This document shows positions 62,339 to 64,000 of a DNA stretch of 64,000 bases, piece by piece (the stretch's first letter is position 1; the number at the start of each line of letters is the position of its first letter). This stretch comes from an uncultured Desulfobacter sp. GTDB taxonomy: Bacteria; Desulfobacterota; Desulfobacteria; Desulfobacterales; Desulfobacteraceae. The notes under the pieces were generated by a model. It worked only from the letters and a program-made list of their open reading frames with translations, was not told where the DNA came from and searched no databases. The stretch is from contig NZ_OY781882.1 in the NCBI RefSeq assembly GCF_963677125.1, positions 3,790,501-3,854,500 on the forward strand, read 5' to 3'. The position numbers and the translations under genes are program-made.

Positions 62339-62482
62339 AGTGCCCGACCGAAAACCGTAAATTTTGCCGATTACGGCGTTGGCCTGAAATTATAATCCTC
62401 GAAATACGCCTTGTATTCCGAAGGTTTTAATTTCAGGCCGCCTTGTACTCAACAAAATTTCCAGGTTTTCGTTCAGACACTA
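62338..62482. repeat. 145-bp terminal-inverted-repeat hairpin element, copy 3
   Basis: The ends match the other two copies. The inner arms differ from them together: GGCCTGAAATT on the left and AATTTCAGGCC on the right, with apical AATAC-GCCTT-GTATT. It abuts the urocanase remnant. Confidence 0.85.
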
Positions 62483-62625
62483 TTTAAAAATGGGAACTAC
62501 GCTTATTTTTTAACATGCCATTATCCGCCCCACAGTCCAAATTACTTGCAACTATTTGATAAAACAGTTATTTATATTTAATAATTCTATCCCGAAGCAA
62601 ACCCATAAAACGGGGGCTAATAACT

Positions 62626-63597
62626 TTGAATATCAAATTCTGGGGCAGCAGGGGCTCAATCCCTATTTCACTTTCTTGGCGTGACATCGAACATAAACTT
62701 GCCAAAGCACTGCAGATGGCAGAACCTCATAATCTTTCCTCGGAAAAGGAAATCAACCGGTTTATAAAGGGCTTACCCTTTTCAATTCGGGGAACGTTCG
62801 GCTCAAACACATCGTGTGTTCAGGTTAAGGGGGAAGATGAAAAACAAATCATCATCTGCGACAGTGGAACCGGGATCCGGGATCTTGGGGCCTCTCTCGC
62901 AGCGGCCATAAACCCTGACGGTCCGCAAAATTTTGTCATCCATATTTTTATTTCCCACTTTCACTGGGATCATATCAGCGGGTTTCCTTTTTTTATACCG
63001 GCTTATATGAAAGGCTGCACCATTAACTTTTACGGCTATCACGACAAACTTGAAGAAGCCATGAGCTTTCAGCAGAATTTTACCAATTTTCCTATTCCCC
63101 TGTCAGCCATGGGTGCCGATATTACTTTCAACGTGCTGGAAATTGATCGAACCTATGAAATAGGGGGATTTTCAATAAATGGTATTAAACAGAACCACCC
63201 CGGGGACGCCTTTGGATTCAGGTTTGAACAAAACAATAAAGCCTTTGTATATTCAACAGATTCAGAACATTATGACGATGTGGACAGGGATGACTACTCT
63301 TTTGTGCAGTTTTTTAACAATGCAGATCTGGTTGTGTTTGATGCCCAGTACAAATTTGCAGACACATTAACCAGCAAAAAGGACTGGGGGCACTCAAGCA
63401 GCATGATAGGTATTGAACTTGCTCTCAGGTCGGGTGTAAAAAGGCTTTGCCTGTACCACAACGATCCGGCTTCCTGCGATGAAAGCCTGGAGCAGCATGC
63501 CATAGATGCACAAAAATATGCCCGACGTTGCCCCTACCCCGGAGCCAAAGACCTGGAAGTTTTCACAGCCTATGACGGACTTGAAATAAACATTTAA
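62626..63597 (+). CDS. MBL-fold metal-dependent hydrolase
   Basis: The 323-residue protein has MBL features: WGSRGSIP at the start, GSNTSCVQV, the HxHxDH motif in ISHFHWDHISG, a late His in KQNHPGDAFGFR, Asp in VYSTDSEH, and a GHSS-type His in WGHSSSMIG. It is of the PhnP/cyclic-nucleotide phosphodiesterase-like class with unknown substrate. The start is a TTG (TTGAATATC) after a weak GGGGG; no better ATG precedes the conserved N terminus. Confidence 0.87.
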   Translation: MNIKFWGSRGSIPISLSWRDIEHKLAKALQMAEPHNLSSEKEINRFIKGLPFSIRGTFGSNTSCVQVKGEDEKQIIICDSGTGIRDLGASLAAAINPDGPQNFVIHIFISHFHWDHISGFPFFIPAYMKGCTINFYGYHDKLEEAMSFQQNFTNFPIPLSAMGADITFNVLEIDRTYEIGGFSINGIKQNHPGDAFGFRFEQNNKAFVYSTDSEHYDDVDRDDYSFVQFFNNADLVVFDAQYKFADTLTSKKDWGHSSSMIGIELALRSGVKRLCLYHNDPASCDESLEQHAIDAQKYARRCPYPGAKDLEVFTAYDGLEINI

Positions 63598-63767
63598 AAT
63601 CTCTTTGCTTTCAATTTATTATTGTCCTAATATGGCAACTTACTAAAAGGATGGGCTGCTTTGCTGTGAGCGGCTTAACCGGCATTGTGCGGAATGCACC
63701 CTTATATAATAAGGTATAAGGCCGGCCGGTTAAATGACAGTTAACACGAATTGAGAACGGAGGCACA

Positions 63768-64000
63768 ATGGAGGTTAAAGTTACCCGGGTATCTCAACCA
63801 GGAACCCGCCCCAAGGATGAAGACCTGGGATTTGGTACGGTATTCACCGACCATATGTTTGTCATGGATTATGAAAAGGACAAGGGATGGGTCAATGCCC
63901 GCATTGAACCCTTCGGCGATTTTTCCATGTCGCCGGCAAGCATGGTGCTGCATTACGGGCAGGCAGTCTTTGAAGGCCTGAAAGCCTATAAAACTGAAGA
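63768..64000 (+). CDS. ilvE: Branched-chain amino acid aminotransferase, 5' part (runs off window)
   Basis: Starting at an ATG with GGAGG 4-8 nt upstream, the visible 77 residues match class IV aminotransferases of the BCAT2 type: GFGTVFTDHMFVMDYEKDKGW, IEPFGDFSMSPASMVLHYGQAVFEGLKAY. It transfers amino groups to branched-chain 2-oxo acids. The PLP Lys lies beyond the edge. The gap before it contains a small CCTTAT/ATAAGG inverted repeat. Confidence 0.92.
   Translation, partial: MEVKVTRVSQPGTRPKDEDLGFGTVFTDHMFVMDYEKDKGWVNARIEPFGDFSMSPASMVLHYGQAVFEGLKAYKTE

Noticed and set aside
62108..62395. 95-codon open frame as a separate gene
   Set aside because: Its first third overlaps the secreted-protein gene, the middle is the urocanase relic, and the end lies in the repeat element.

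Overview
The window looks like chromosome of an anaerobic, sulfate-reducing deltaproteobacterium of the Desulfobacterales (Desulfobacter/Desulfobacula-like). This is an inference from protein style: a PocR-domain hybrid kinase, a TatT-type TRAP transporter set, FeoAB with a small Cys-rich protein, DUF134, many hybrid two-component kinases, and a giant PKD-rich secreted protein. No rRNA, tRNA or CRISPR array was recognised.

Layout. 0-8.3 kb: the end of a cheV gene, a 2259-residue secreted multidomain hydrolase/adhesin, and a SatP-type acetate transporter with a near-perfect sigma-54 promoter. 8.6-14.5 kb: a sigma-54-activator-like regulator that has lost several catalytic motifs, preceded by a 35-codon remnant of urocanase, then a REC-GGDEF/hybrid-kinase pair. 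14.8-19.0 kb: a leftward cluster of iron alcohol dehydrogenase, MATE exporter, endonuclease IV and a pyrimidine-dimer-glycosylase/DUF1722 fusion. 19.4-28.0 kb: housekeeping genes, including cobT behind a cobalamin riboswitch, a DEAD-box helicase, an orphan NarL-type regulator and an NfeD/NfeD/FloA membrane operon. 28.1-32.5 kb: an accessory island with an orphan RHS tip plus a putative immunity gene, and a 1.8-kb insertion sequence with perfect 15-bp ends inside a dead REP-associated transposase gene. 32.5-40.2 kb: a TRAP transporter operon (TatT-DctP-DctQ-DctM) and a periplasmic-binding/PAS/PocR hybrid kinase. 40.2-49.5 kb: a DtxR-like regulator, a Gly/Gln/Arg-rich peptide with a DUF134 regulator and twin operators, an aminotransferase, hisD, a GAF hybrid kinase, a methyltransferase, a universal stress protein and a TetR regulator. 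50-53 kb: thiolase and 3-hydroxyacyl-CoA dehydrogenase, UPF0270, a methyltransferase. 53.2-57.6 kb: feoA-feoB-Cys-rich protein and an acyl-CoA synthetase-like gene. 57.7-64 kb: urocanase (hutU), a LuxR-type receptor with an almost complete AHL-pocket signature, a duplicated beta-repeat secreted protein whose tail runs into a second urocanase remnant, an MBL-fold hydrolase and the start of ilvE.

The most unusual signals are non-coding or relic. A roughly 145-bp terminal-inverted-repeat element is present three times (36.4, 49.5 and 62.3 kb), folds as one long hairpin, and its two internal arms change together between copies. One copy supplies the stop codon of the TetR gene and another abuts the hutU 3' remnant. 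A second, unrelated 143-bp inverted-repeat element flanked by 8-bp direct repeats lies beside the 49.5-kb copy. Relics of both ends of a urocanase gene lie 52 kb apart on opposite strands. These suggest a region shaped by small non-autonomous elements and gene duplication or loss.
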